Shown here one piece after another: positions 25,931 to 34,776 of a DNA stretch of 44,055 bases. This DNA comes from Alphaproteobacteria bacterium (GTDB taxonomy: Bacteria; Pseudomonadota; Alphaproteobacteria; SMXQ01), in contig SMXQ01000039.1 in the NCBI GenBank assembly GCA_004356985.1, positions 1 through 44,055 of the forward strand, read 5' to 3'. The position numbers and the translations under genes were made by a program. Numbering within the stretch: position 1 is the first letter of the stretch; every line of letters begins with the position of its first letter. The notes under the pieces are model-generated. The model was not told the DNA's origin, made no database searches, and saw only the letters and a list, made by a program, of their open reading frames with translations.

Positions 25931-26005
25931 CGACCCTCTGGCGTCCCATCCTCTAGCGTCCGACCATCAAGCGCCGGGCCATCTGGCGTCCGACCCCTTG
26001 GCGCT
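25931..26005. repeat. Five imperfect 15-base tandem units
   Basis: Consecutive 15-base blocks beginning at 25931, 25946, 25961, 25976 and 25991 share the consensus CGACCNTCTGGCGTC with a few changes each; a weaker related block precedes them at 25916. The unit length is a multiple of three and is in phase with the preceding flavoprotein gene, but stop codons separate them. Confidence 0.65.
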
Positions 26006-26059
26006 CATCGACGAATACTGCGGCCTTGCCTCGGGACAGTTTTTCCATTATTTTTAAAC

Positions 26060-26069
26060 AAACGTTTGA
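26060..26069. promoter_or_regulatory. Palindrome CAAACGTTTG before the TetR gene
   Basis: A perfect 10-base palindrome in an AT-rich stretch 33 bases before the tetR-type start codon. TetR-family regulators commonly bind such sites in their own promoter, so it is a candidate autoregulatory operator for the RND efflux unit. Confidence 0.5.
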
Positions 26070-26102
26070 ATATTAATTGACCGATTTTTCAGGGCGTACC
26101 CC

Positions 26103-26912
26103 ATGAGCAGACAAGCAAGCCGCCGGGCCGGACCCACGGCCCCGGCCAGGAGGCCGCGGAAAACGGTGCCGGCGGTCGGCGCCGGGCAGCGCCCGGGCAA
26201 GGGTGATCCGGCGCGCAGCCCGGGCCGGCCCGGGGGCGCGCAGAGCCGCAGCCGGATCCTCGACGAAGCCGGCCGGTTGTTTGCCCGGGACGGCTTCGAG
26301 GGCGTTACCATCCGCCGCATCGCCGCCCGGGCCGAGGTCAATCTGGCCGCGGTCGGGTACCATTTCGGAGGCAAGAAAGGCCTCTATCACGAGGTCATGC
26401 GCCAGATCATCCACGATGTGCGCCCGATCATCGAACCGGTGGTGGCGCGCCTTCACGGCGGGGTCGCCGCGGCCGCTGGAGACCGCGGCGCGCTTTCCCT
26501 GCTGGCCGCCCAATTCGTCCGCCACATCCTGACCGCCATGCTGACCAACGAGCGGCTGCGCTGGCAGCACGCGCTCTTGGTGCGCGAGTTTTCACAGCCC
26601 TCGGACGAGTTCCCGATGATCCTGGCCGAGGCGGTCGGCCCCATGCACGACGCGGTGGAGAAACTGGTGGCCGCGGCCATGGGCAAGGAGGCGCCGGATC
26701 CCCAAACGCGGCTTTTGACCACCAGCGTGGTGGGCCAATGCATGATCTATCAAATCGCGCGAACCCTGGTTTGCGCCCGCATGGGGTGGAATGATTACAC
26801 GCCGGGCAATGTGGACCGGCTGATCGCCATGGTCACGGGGACGGTGCAGCGAACCCTTGGGCTGCCGGAAACCGGACCCGCGAACCAGGCTGCGCGGGAG
26901 CCCGGCGGATGA
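26103..26912 (+). CDS. TetR/AcrR-family transcriptional regulator, CerR type
   Basis: A 269-residue repressor-like protein. After a ~47-residue Arg/Pro-rich basic tail comes the TetR DNA-binding domain (about 48-100): RILDEAGRLFARDGFEGVTIRRIA (shown only by its ends RILDEAG and TIRRIA) and the helix-turn-helix AEVNLAAVGYHFGGKKGLY. The C-terminal ligand domain resembles CerR/DUF1956 proteins (LREFSQPS-like VREFSQPSDEF, GQCMIYQIAR). Its stop overlaps the adaptor gene start by 4 bases (ATGA), so regulator and pump are one operon. It probably senses a compound exported by the pump and acts at the palindrome at 26060-26069. The long N-terminal tail is unusual; a later start is possible. Confidence 0.87.
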   Translation: MSRQASRRAGPTAPARRPRKTVPAVGAGQRPGKGDPARSPGRPGGAQSRSRILDEAGRLFARDGFEGVTIRRIAARAEVNLAAVGYHFGGKKGLYHEVMRQIIHDVRPIIEPVVARLHGGVAAAAGDRGALSLLAAQFVRHILTAMLTNERLRWQHALLVREFSQPSDEFPMILAEAVGPMHDAVEKLVAAAMGKEAPDPQTRLLTTSVVGQCMIYQIARTLVCARMGWNDYTPGNVDRLIAMVTGTVQRTLGLPETGPANQAAREPGG

Positions 26913-28156
26913 TCGCCATCAAGGACACCCTGCGCATTGGCGCCCCGGTGGTGGTCCTGGCGGTCGCGGTCGCGGGATTCTATTACCTGCGGGCGACCAA
27001 GCCCGAGACGGCGCCGAGCGCCCCCCAAGAGCGCATCTGGCCGGTGGCCACGGTGGCCGCGGTACCCCGGGATTTCGAGCCGGAGATCAAGGCCTTCGGG
27101 CAGATCTTCGCCGGCCGGCAGGTCGAGCTGCGGCCCCTGGTCGAGGGCCGGGTCGTCGAAACCGGGCCGGCCTTCATGGAGGGCGGCATCGTCGCGGCCG
27201 GGGAACTTTTGGTCGCCATCGATCCCTTTGATTACCAAAACGCTTCCCAGGAACGCCGGGCCCAGGTCGACGAGGCACGGGCCAGGCTCGGTGAAATCCA
27301 GGTCGATCGCAAGGGGGCGCTCGAGCTTCGGGTGCGCGACAAGGAACAGGTGGTGTTTCGCCAACGCGACGTGGCGCGGCGCCGGCGGCTGGCCGCGCGC
27401 GGCGCCGGTTCGGAAAAAGCCTTGGATGACACGCGCCTGGCGCTCTCCCAGTCGCGCCAACGCCTGATCGAGCGGGAGCGCGACATCGCCCGATACGGTT
27501 CGCGCATTTCCCAGCAGAAGGCGGTCATCGACCGGGCCGAGGTTCGCCTGCGCCAGGCCGCCCGCGACTTGGAACAGACCAGACTGGTGGCGCCCTTCGA
27601 GGGATTTCTGGTCGATGTTTCCACCGAACTGGGCAAGCGCATCGGCCGCTCCGACCCGGTCGCCCGATTGATCGACGCCCGCCGCCTGGAGGTCCGGTTC
27701 TCCCTCTCCAACGAGAACTTCGGACGGTTGCTTGCTATGGGCAATTGGCGGGGCCGCGAAATTCGCGCGGTCTGGACCGCGGGGGACATGGTGCACGGCT
27801 TTACGGCCACCATCGACCGCATCCAGGGCGAGATCGATGCGGCCAAGGGCGGGGTCGATATTTTTGCCCGGATCATTGGCGCCGGGCCCAAAACGCCGCT
27901 CCGGCCGGGCGCCTTCATCGAGGTCTGGTTCAAGGACAGGCGCTATGAAAACCTGGTGCGGATCCCGCAAACGGCGCTGCATCCCGGGCCCAGAGTTTTC
28001 GTCGTGCGGGGCGGCAGGCTCGTGCAACGCAAGGTCGAGGTGCTGGTGCGCGGCGGCAACCACGTCTTCATCCGGGGCGCGTTCGCGCCCGGCGCCGAGA
28101 TCGTCGTCACGCGGTTCGCGGAAATGACCGCCGGCCTCAAGGTCGTGGTGCGCTGA
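26909..28156 (+). CDS. RND efflux periplasmic adaptor (membrane fusion protein)
   Basis: A 415-residue adaptor that links the inner-membrane RND pump to an outer-membrane channel. An N-terminal hydrophobic anchor (VVVLAVAVAGFYYL, residues ~14-27) is followed by a lipoyl half-motif (RQVELRPLVEGRVVE). Next comes a long coiled-coil hairpin rich in Arg/Glu/Gln (about 110-225), the second lipoyl half (ETRLVAPFEGFLVDV-like) and beta-barrel domains. It starts inside the tetR stop and ends one base into the pump gene. No TolC-type gene is nearby, so the outer-membrane partner must be elsewhere. Confidence 0.9.
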   Translation: MIAIKDTLRIGAPVVVLAVAVAGFYYLRATKPETAPSAPQERIWPVATVAAVPRDFEPEIKAFGQIFAGRQVELRPLVEGRVVETGPAFMEGGIVAAGELLVAIDPFDYQNASQERRAQVDEARARLGEIQVDRKGALELRVRDKEQVVFRQRDVARRRRLAARGAGSEKALDDTRLALSQSRQRLIERERDIARYGSRISQQKAVIDRAEVRLRQAARDLEQTRLVAPFEGFLVDVSTELGKRIGRSDPVARLIDARRLEVRFSLSNENFGRLLAMGNWRGREIRAVWTAGDMVHGFTATIDRIQGEIDAAKGGVDIFARIIGAGPKTPLRPGAFIEVWFKDRRYENLVRIPQTALHPGPRVFVVRGGRLVQRKVEVLVRGGNHVFIRGAFAPGAEIVVTRFAEMTAGLKVVVR

Positions 28157-31100
28157 TGCCGGGCGCCGGCCCGCTGCATTTTTTCGTGCGCCATCCCACG
28201 GCGGCGAACCTGCTGATGGCGTTGATCATCTTGCTCGGGGTGTTCGCCCTCGGCCGCCACAATGTCCAGTTCTTCCCCGATTTCGGTATCGACCAGGTCA
28301 TGGTCGAGGTGGAATGGCCCGGATCCTCGGCCGATGACGTGGACATGGCCATCGTTCAAGCCATCGAGCCCGAAATCCGTTTCCTCGACGGGATCAAGCG
28401 GGTGGTGTCCTCGTCGGTGGAAGGCCGCGCCACTATCGCCATCGAATTCTACCCCGGCACCGACATGGGCGCGGCGTTGTCCAACGTGGAAACCGGAATC
28501 GGCCAGGTCACCACATTGCCCGAAGACGCCTTGAAGCCGGTGATCCGCCGCGCGGTGCGCTACGACACCATCGCCCGGCTGATCGTCAGTGGTCCCTATT
28601 CCGAGGCCGCTCTCAAGGTGATGGCCAAGAGGATTCGCGATGAGCTGTTGAACCGCGGCATCCAGAAGGTCGATCTGTTCGGCGCCCGGGATGAGGAAAT
28701 CTGGGTCGAGATCAAGCCGGAAACCCTGCTGCGTCTCGATCTCAAACTGTCCGACGTCGCCGCCCGCATTCGCGAAACCTCTCAGGACCTGCCGTCGGGC
28801 AGCATTCGCGGGGCATCGGAAAAGCAGATCCGGAGCCTCGGCCTGATCAAGCAGGCGGGCCGCCTGGGCGAGATCGAGGTCAAGGCCCTGGCCGGCGGCC
28901 AGAAGGTGCTGTTGCGCGACATCGCAGCCATAACCGAGCGGTTCGACGTGGACGACCCCCAGGCGCGGCGCCGTCTCAGGCCGGCCATCGAGATTCACGT
29001 GCAGCGCGCGGTCAACGCCGATGCCTTGGAGCAGGCGGAAATCATGGATTCCACCCTGGCCGGGCTGCGCGGCCGGCTGCCGCCCGAACTCACCATCGAG
29101 AAACACGCCGTGGCCGCCGACCTGATCAAGAGCCGCATCGATCTGTTGCTGCGCAACGGCCTGTCGGGGTTGGCGCTGGTGGTCTTGGTGCTGTTCGTCT
29201 TCCTCGACTCCCGGGTGGCGTTCTGGGTGGCCGCGGGGATTCCCATATCCCTGATGGCGACCCTGGTGGTCATGCTGGCGACCGGCCAGAGCATCAACAT
29301 GATCAGCCTGTTCGGCGTGATCATGGCCATCGGCATCGTCGTCGACGAGGCCATCGTCGTCGGCGAGCATGGCGATTTCCGGTTTCGATCGGGGCTTGCA
29401 CCCTTGGCCGCGGCCGAGGCCGGCGCCACCCGCATGGCGGCCCCGGTGATGAGTTCGGCGCTGACCACCATCGCCGCTTTCACGCCGCTTTTAGTGATCG
29501 GCGATATCATCGGCGTGATCATCGCCGCCATTCCCCTGGTGGTGATCGCCATGATCGCATCAAGCGTTCTCGAGTGTTTCTTCATCCTGCCGGCCCACCT
29601 GAAAGGTGCCTTCGCCAAGGCCGGCGTCAAGCGCCACGCCATGCGTGAAAGGTTCGATCGCGGCTTCGAACGCTTTCGGGACGGCGTTTTCGCGCGGGTG
29701 GTGGCCTTCGCCGTGGACTGGCGCTATCTGACCCTGGCCCTCGCCGTGGCGGCGCTGGCGTTGTCCGTCGGCCTGGTCCAAGGGGGGCGGGTCAATTTCC
29801 AGTTCTTCCCGACACCCGAGGCCGACCGCATTCACGCCAACATCGAAATGGCGGCGGGCACGCCCCGGGCCCGGACCCAGGCGATGGTCGATGAATTGGA
29901 GAGGGCCGCCTTGGCCGCGGAAAAGACCTTGACCGGCGGCCAGGGGGGCTTGATCCACGTCACCCTTTCCAAGATCGGCACCCGGGTCGGCGGCCATGGC
30001 GGGATCCGCACCAGGGGCGACAACATCGGCGGCGTGACCCTGGAATTGATGCCGTCGGACCAACGCCAGGTCCGCACCAAGGACATGATCGCCCAATGGC
30101 GCCGATCCGCACGGCTGATGGCCGGTGTCGAAAGCCTCACCATGGTGGGGGAAAGCGGCGGGCCGCCCGGCCGCGAGATCGACATCAGGCTCACCGGCGG
30201 CGATACCCGGGTGCTCAAGGCCGTGGCCAAGGAGGTCAAGGGGTTGCTGGCACGCTACCCGGGGGTAAGCGACGTCGAGGACAACCTGCCCTACGGCAAG
30301 GCCGAGGAAATCCTCCGCGTCACGCCCCGGGGCCGGGCCCTTGGTTTCACCACCCAAAGCGTCGCCCGCCAAGTGCGCGATGCCTTCCAGGGCGCCATCG
30401 CCCGGCGTTTCGCCCGCGGCGACGAAGAGGTTCTGGTGCGCGTGCTCCATCCGCGCCGCGCCGCCGACATGGCGGCGCTCGACAGCCTCTATCTGCGCGC
30501 CCCCGGCGGCGCCGAGGTGGCGCTCAGTGAGGTCGTGACGCGCGAGACCAAGCGTGGATTTTCCCAAATTCGCCGCGAAAACGGCGTTCGCGAAGTCGCG
30601 GTGACGGGGGAAATCGACGAGACGGTGGCCTCTTCCAACAAGGTGCTGGCGGCGCTGGAGAAGGATGGGATCCGGGACATCGCGGCGCGCCAAGGTGTCA
30701 CCGTGCGGTTCGCGGGCAAGGCCGAGGAACAGTCCGATACCCTGGCCGACATGAAGATGGGGGCCGCCATCGGCCTGGTGATGATCTACATCATCCTCGC
30801 CTGGGTGTTCGCCTCTTTCACCCGGCCCGCGGTGGTGATGGCGATCATTCCCTTCGGCCTGATCGGCGCCGTCCTGGGCCATTGGATGCTGGGTTTCGAC
30901 CTCACCATCCTGAGCCTGATCGCCCTGGTCGGGCTGGCCGGGATCGTGGTCAACGCCTCGATCATCTTGGTGACCACCATCGATCAGAGGATCGGCGCCG
31001 GGGAGCCGCTTCGCGACGCCATCGTCCACGGCAGCGCCGACCGCCTGCGCGCCGTCATCCTGACCTCCGCCACCACCATCGGCGGCTTGCTGCCGCTTTT

Positions 31101-31287
31101 GTTCGAGCGCAGCTTCCAGGCCCAGTTCCTGATCCCCATGGCGTTGACCATCACCTTCGGCCTCATGATAGCGACCTTGCTGGTTTTAGTGGTGGTGCCG
31201 GCCCTGATCGCCGTCCAGGCCGACCTGGCCAAGGCATTTTTCCGGCCGCTTCGCGCCGCCGAGGGCCGCGCCCGGGAGGGGGCTTAG
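28156..31287 (+). CDS. RND-family efflux pump, inner-membrane subunit
   Basis: A 1043-residue AcrB-like proton-driven exporter with about twelve membrane helices and two large periplasmic loops. It starts at the overlapping TGATG junction with the adaptor. In helix 4 the classic Asp-Asp proton relay reads VVDEAIVVGEHGD (near residue 395), with the second aspartate replaced by glutamate. In helix 10 the AcrB lysine position falls in GIVVNASIILV (near 929), with no lysine. The GIVVN pattern is known in a broad RND branch outside AcrB/MexB. Drug, lipid or solvent specificity cannot be predicted. It forms an operon with the TetR regulator, the adaptor and dusA. Confidence 0.9.
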   Translation: MPGAGPLHFFVRHPTAANLLMALIILLGVFALGRHNVQFFPDFGIDQVMVEVEWPGSSADDVDMAIVQAIEPEIRFLDGIKRVVSSSVEGRATIAIEFYPGTDMGAALSNVETGIGQVTTLPEDALKPVIRRAVRYDTIARLIVSGPYSEAALKVMAKRIRDELLNRGIQKVDLFGARDEEIWVEIKPETLLRLDLKLSDVAARIRETSQDLPSGSIRGASEKQIRSLGLIKQAGRLGEIEVKALAGGQKVLLRDIAAITERFDVDDPQARRRLRPAIEIHVQRAVNADALEQAEIMDSTLAGLRGRLPPELTIEKHAVAADLIKSRIDLLLRNGLSGLALVVLVLFVFLDSRVAFWVAAGIPISLMATLVVMLATGQSINMISLFGVIMAIGIVVDEAIVVGEHGDFRFRSGLAPLAAAEAGATRMAAPVMSSALTTIAAFTPLLVIGDIIGVIIAAIPLVVIAMIASSVLECFFILPAHLKGAFAKAGVKRHAMRERFDRGFERFRDGVFARVVAFAVDWRYLTLALAVAALALSVGLVQGGRVNFQFFPTPEADRIHANIEMAAGTPRARTQAMVDELERAALAAEKTLTGGQGGLIHVTLSKIGTRVGGHGGIRTRGDNIGGVTLELMPSDQRQVRTKDMIAQWRRSARLMAGVESLTMVGESGGPPGREIDIRLTGGDTRVLKAVAKEVKGLLARYPGVSDVEDNLPYGKAEEILRVTPRGRALGFTTQSVARQVRDAFQGAIARRFARGDEEVLVRVLHPRRAADMAALDSLYLRAPGGAEVALSEVVTRETKRGFSQIRRENGVREVAVTGEIDETVASSNKVLAALEKDGIRDIAARQGVTVRFAGKAEEQSDTLADMKMGAAIGLVMIYIILAWVFASFTRPAVVMAIIPFGLIGAVLGHWMLGFDLTILSLIALVGLAGIVVNASIILVTTIDQRIGAGEPLRDAIVHGSADRLRAVILTSATTIGGLLPLLFERSFQAQFLIPMALTITFGLMIATLLVLVVVPALIAVQADLAKAFFRPLRAAEGRAREGA

Positions 31288-32325
31288 ATGGGGGGAAACG
31301 CCGTGGGCGGGCCCGACCGCAGGCTGTCGGTGGCGCCGATGATGGATTGGACCGATCGCCATGAACGGTTCTTCCTGCGCCAGATCACGGCGCGGACGCT
31401 GCTTTATACCGAGATGATCACCACCGGCGCCATCCTCCATGGCGACCGCGAGAGGCTGCTCGGCTACCACCCTTGCGAACACCCGCTTGCCCTGCAGGTC
31501 GGCGGATCGGACCCAGGGGCCCTCGCCCAATGCGCCGGGATCGCCAAAGATCTCGGCTTTGATGAAATCAACCTCAACGTCGGCTGCCCATCGGACCGGG
31601 TGCAATCGGGACGTTTCGGCGCCTGCCTGATGGCCGAGCCCGCCCGGGTGGCCGAATGCGTCGCCGCCATGGCCGCCACCGGCATCCCGGTGACCGTGAA
31701 ATGCCGCATCGGCATCGACGGCCGCGACGCCTTCGGCAACCTTTTGGAATTCGTCGCCGCGGTGCGCGGCGGCGGCGTGCGCTCGTTCGCCGTGCATGCG
31801 CGGGTGGCCATCCTCACTGGCCTCAGCGCCAAACAGAACCGCGAGATCCCGCCGCTGCGTTACGGCGACGTGTACCGCCTGAAGGCGGAGATGCCGGAGC
31901 TTGAGGTCGTCATCAACGGCGGCGTCGGCAACCTTGACCAGGCGTGCGATCACCTGGCCCTGGTGGACGGTGCGATGATCGGCCGCGCCGCCTATAAGAA
32001 CCCCTGGATGCTGGCTCATGCCGACCGGGTGGTGTTCGGCGTCCCCGGCCCTGGCCCCAGCCCCGACCAGGTCATCAACCGGGTGGTTGAATACGCCGAG
32101 AAACACCTAGCCGCCGGCGGGCGCCTGGGCGACATCACCCGCCATATCCTGGGCCTGTTCCAGGGCGTGCCGGGCGCCCGGGCCTGGCGCCGGCATTTGT
32201 CGGAGAACGCGCATTTACCTGGGGCCGGAAGTGACGTGTTGCGCGCCGCGGCGGCCCTGGTTCCGGCCGAGATCAGGGCGGCCCACGCCGGGGCGCAAGA
32301 GGATTTGGACGATAAAGTGCTCTAA
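31288..32325 (+). CDS. dusA: tRNA-dihydrouridine synthase DusA
   Basis: A 345-residue FMN-dependent TIM-barrel enzyme that reduces uridines in the tRNA D-loop. DusA-specific blocks are LSVAPMMDWTDRH (residues ~11-23), YTEMITTGA, the catalytic cysteine in NLNVGCPSDRVQSGRFGACLM (near residue 96) and NGGV near 210. Its ATG directly abuts the pump gene stop (TAG-ATG). The final codons read GAT AAA GTG CTC TAA, and the last 12 bases equal the tip of the palindromic element at 22110; the gene overlaps the convergent sufA end by 4 bases. Confidence 0.93.
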   Translation: MGGNAVGGPDRRLSVAPMMDWTDRHERFFLRQITARTLLYTEMITTGAILHGDRERLLGYHPCEHPLALQVGGSDPGALAQCAGIAKDLGFDEINLNVGCPSDRVQSGRFGACLMAEPARVAECVAAMAATGIPVTVKCRIGIDGRDAFGNLLEFVAAVRGGGVRSFAVHARVAILTGLSAKQNREIPPLRYGDVYRLKAEMPELEVVINGGVGNLDQACDHLALVDGAMIGRAAYKNPWMLAHADRVVFGVPGPGPSPDQVINRVVEYAEKHLAAGGRLGDITRHILGLFQGVPGARAWRRHLSENAHLPGAGSDVLRAAAALVPAEIRAAHAGAQEDLDDKVL

Positions 32326-32681
32326 ACGCTGAAGCTCTCGCCGCAGCCGCAGCGCGCGGTCTCGTTGGGATTGCGGAAGACAAAACCGGAATCGAGATCC
32401 TTGTCCTCGTAGTCGATTTCGGTGCCGTAGAGGTACAGCATGGCCATGGGGTCGATCACCAGGGTGATGCCCTTGTCTTCCACCACCTGGTCATTGGGGC
32501 CGATTTCCCGGGCGTAATCCATCTTGTAGGTCTTGCCCGAGCAGCCGCCCTCGCCGACGCCGATCCACAGCCCGGCGACGGTCCCCTCGGCGGCGTCGAG
32601 GATGACCCGCGCGCGCGCCGCCGCGGCCTCGGTCAAGGTGATGATTTTCGGCTGTTGCTGAGCGCTTGTGGGTTCCGTCAT
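32322..32681 (-). CDS. sufA: SufA/IscA-type iron-sulfur carrier
   Basis: A 119-residue A-type carrier that passes assembled Fe-S clusters to target proteins. The three ligating cysteines are present: GGCSGKTY near residue 68 and the C-terminal CGCGESFSV. KIITLTEAAAARAR marks the N-terminal part. It is the last gene of the suf operon, 15 bases after the sufT-like gene. Its TAG stop is part of TTAGAGCACTTT, the same 12 bases that end the DUF1491 gene at the palindromic element. It overlaps dusA tail to tail. Confidence 0.9.
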   Translation of the reverse strand: MTEPTSAQQQPKIITLTEAAAARARVILDAAEGTVAGLWIGVGEGGCSGKTYKMDYAREIGPNDQVVEDKGITLVIDPMAMLYLYGTEIDYEDKDLDSGFVFRNPNETARCGCGESFSV

Positions 32682-32696
32682 CTGATCAGATCTTTC

Positions 32697-33068
32697 CTAA
32701 ATAAAACCGAGTTCAAGCTTGGCCGCCTCGGACATGCGGTCGGGCGTCCAGGGAGGGTCCCAGACCAGTTCGACGGAGACCGAGCGGATTCCGGGCACCG
32801 AGCCGACCCGGTCTTCGACCTCGCCGGGCATGGATTCGGCGACCGGGCAATTGGGCGTGGTCAGCGTCATGACCACCCGCGCGTCGCCGTCGGCGTTGAT
32901 TTCGACCTCGTAGATCAACCCTAGCTCGTAGATATTGACCGGAATTTCGGGATCCGTGACCGTGGCCAGCATCTCTATGACGGCCTGTTTCAGGGCGCCC
33001 GTATCGCCGCTCTCTGGCGCCGTCGCCGCGCCGTCGGTCTGTTCGGTCCTGGGGGATTGTTGGTCCAT
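32697..33068 (-). CDS. sufT: SufT-like (DUF59/MIP18) Fe-S maturation protein
   Basis: A 123-residue protein with a ~30-residue Glu/Thr/Ala-rich N-terminal tail and then the MIP18/DUF59 domain: TVTDPEIPVNIYELGLIYEV (key residues DPEIP and DLGLIY-like ELGLIY) and TTPNCPVAESMP with the conserved cysteine. Members help mature or insert Fe-S clusters and are common in suf operons. The start at 33068 is 5 bases after the SufU stop; a longer reading frame upstream only shadows sufU in another frame. Confidence 0.88.
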   Translation of the reverse strand: MDQQSPRTEQTDGAATAPESGDTGALKQAVIEMLATVTDPEIPVNIYELGLIYEVEINADGDARVVMTLTTPNCPVAESMPGEVEDRVGSVPGIRSVSVELVWDPPWTPDRMSEAAKLELGFI

Positions 33069-33073
33069 TGGGG

Positions 33074-33523
33074 TCACTCCGTCACCACGGTTTCGTCGGT
33101 TTGTTTCAGCGCCGCCTTGAGCGTGTGCCAGGCGAGGGTCGCGCATTTGACCCGCATGGGATAGCCGCGCACGCCGGCGAGCACATTGAGCTTGTCGAGT
33201 CCGTCGTCGAGCTCTTCGCCCTTTTCGCCGGTCACCACGGCATGAAAACGCTCGAACATGGCCTGGGCGTCGTCCTCGGTCCGTCCCTTCAAGAGTTCCG
33301 TCATGAGCGACGCCGAGGCGGTGGATATGGCGCAGCCGCGGCCTTCGAAGCTGAGGTCCTTGACGATGCCGTCCTCGACCAGGACATAGACCGTGAACTT
33401 GTCGCCGCAAAGCGGGTTGTTGCCCTTGGCCTGGCGGTTGGACGGCTGGTGATGCCCGAAATTCCTTGGGCTGCGGGAATGATCGAGGATCACTTCCTGG
33501 TAAAGGTCTCGTAATTCAGACAT
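33074..33523 (-). CDS. sufU: SufU-type Fe-S scaffold/sulfur acceptor
   Basis: A 149-residue NifU-N/IscU-fold protein of the SufU branch, which accepts sulfur from SufS. The zinc-site residues are visible: NPLCGDK (Cys and Asp near residue 40), GRGCAIST (near residue 66) and VKCATLAW (near residue 127). The insertion around residues 80-110 is typical of SufU rather than IscU. It overlaps the sufS stop by one base, giving coupled translation. This operon has sufU and no sufE is present. Confidence 0.92.
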   Translation of the reverse strand: MSELRDLYQEVILDHSRSPRNFGHHQPSNRQAKGNNPLCGDKFTVYVLVEDGIVKDLSFEGRGCAISTASASLMTELLKGRTEDDAQAMFERFHAVVTGEKGEELDDGLDKLNVLAGVRGYPMRVKCATLAWHTLKAALKQTDETVVTE

Positions 33524-34776
33524 CAGCCGAATAACTCCCGAACTTGGTCAAGCGCGCTCACCAGCGTGTCAATGTCGTCGCGGCTGGAATAGGCCCCGAA
33601 CGACGCCCGGACCGTGGCCGCCACGTCGAAATGATCCATCACCGGCTGGGCGCAATGGTGCCCGGCGCGCACGGCGACCCCTTGGCTGTCCAAAACGGTG
33701 CCGATGTCGTGGGGATGGGCGGTGTCCAGCACGAAGGAAATCACCGCCGCCTTGTCCGGCGCGGTGCCGATGATGCGCAGCCCCGGCACCTCGGATAGGC
33801 ACGCGGTGCCATAGGCCAGCAGGTCGTCCTCATGGGCGGCAAGGCCATCGAGGTCGAGGCCCTGAAACCAGTCGATGGCCGCGCCCATGCCGATGGTGCC
33901 GGCGATATTGGGCGTGCCCGCCTCGAACCTGTGGGGCGGCGCCGCGAATTCCGTCTTCTCGAAGGTGACCGAGGCGATCATGTCGCCGCCGCCCTTCCAG
34001 GGCGGCATATGGGCCAGCAGATCGGCCTTGCCGTAAAGCACGCCGATGCCCGAGGGGCCATAGAGCTTGTGGCCGGAAAAGGCGTAGAAATCGCAATCCA
34101 AGGCACGGACATCGGTGGCCAGGTGGGGGATGCCCTGGGCCCCGTCCACCAGGACGAGGGCGCCGGCGGCATGGGCCATGGTGGTGATCTCGCGGACCGG
34201 GAGGATGGTGCCCAGCGCGTTGGAGAGCTGGGTCACGCAGACCAGTTTGGTGCGTTCGCTCAAGCTTTTCTCGAAGGTTTCCATGATCAGGACGCCGTGG
34301 TCGTCGAACGGCGCGACCTTGAGCGTGAACCCCGTCTGGTCCCGCAGCAGTTGCCAGGGCACGATGTTGGAATGGTGTTCCATCTCGGTGATCAAAACTT
34401 CGTCGCCGGGACCGAGATTGGCGCGTCCCCAGCTTTGGGCCACCAGGTTGATGCTTTCCGTGGTGCCGCTGGTGAAGATGATTTCGTCGTCATGGGCGGC
34501 GTTGATCAGGCCCCGGGCCTTGCCGCGCACCGCCTCGAAGGCCGCCGAGGTGCGTTCGGAAAGGTCATAGACGCCGCGATGGATATTGGCGTATTGCCCC
34601 TCGTAGGTCTCGGCGACGGCGTCGATCACCACCTGGGGTTTCTGGGCCGAGGCCGCGGAATCGAGGAAGGTCAACGGCTTTCCATGGCACCGGGTCCCGA
34701 GGATCGGGAACTGGCCGCGGATGGCGGCGGCGTCGAAGCGCCGGGCGGCTTTGATCGCCGACGCGGTGTCAGCCAT
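33523..34776 (-). CDS. sufS: Cysteine desulfurase SufS
   Basis: A 417-residue PLP-dependent group II desulfurase that takes sulfur from cysteine for cluster building. The N-terminal FPILGTRCHGKPLTFLDSAA block, the PLP lysine in SGHKLYGPSG (near residue 234) and the catalytic cysteine in RAGHHCAQPVM (near residue 371) are all present. The 11-residue extension that distinguishes SufS from NifS/IscS-type proteins fits. Its start lies within the last codons of sufD (8-base overlap), and its stop overlaps the sufU ATG. Confidence 0.95.
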   Translation of the reverse strand: MADTASAIKAARRFDAAAIRGQFPILGTRCHGKPLTFLDSAASAQKPQVVIDAVAETYEGQYANIHRGVYDLSERTSAAFEAVRGKARGLINAAHDDEIIFTSGTTESINLVAQSWGRANLGPGDEVLITEMEHHSNIVPWQLLRDQTGFTLKVAPFDDHGVLIMETFEKSLSERTKLVCVTQLSNALGTILPVREITTMAHAAGALVLVDGAQGIPHLATDVRALDCDFYAFSGHKLYGPSGIGVLYGKADLLAHMPPWKGGGDMIASVTFEKTEFAAPPHRFEAGTPNIAGTIGMGAAIDWFQGLDLDGLAAHEDDLLAYGTACLSEVPGLRIIGTAPDKAAVISFVLDTAHPHDIGTVLDSQGVAVRAGHHCAQPVMDHFDVAATVRASFGAYSSRDDIDTLVSALDQVRELFG

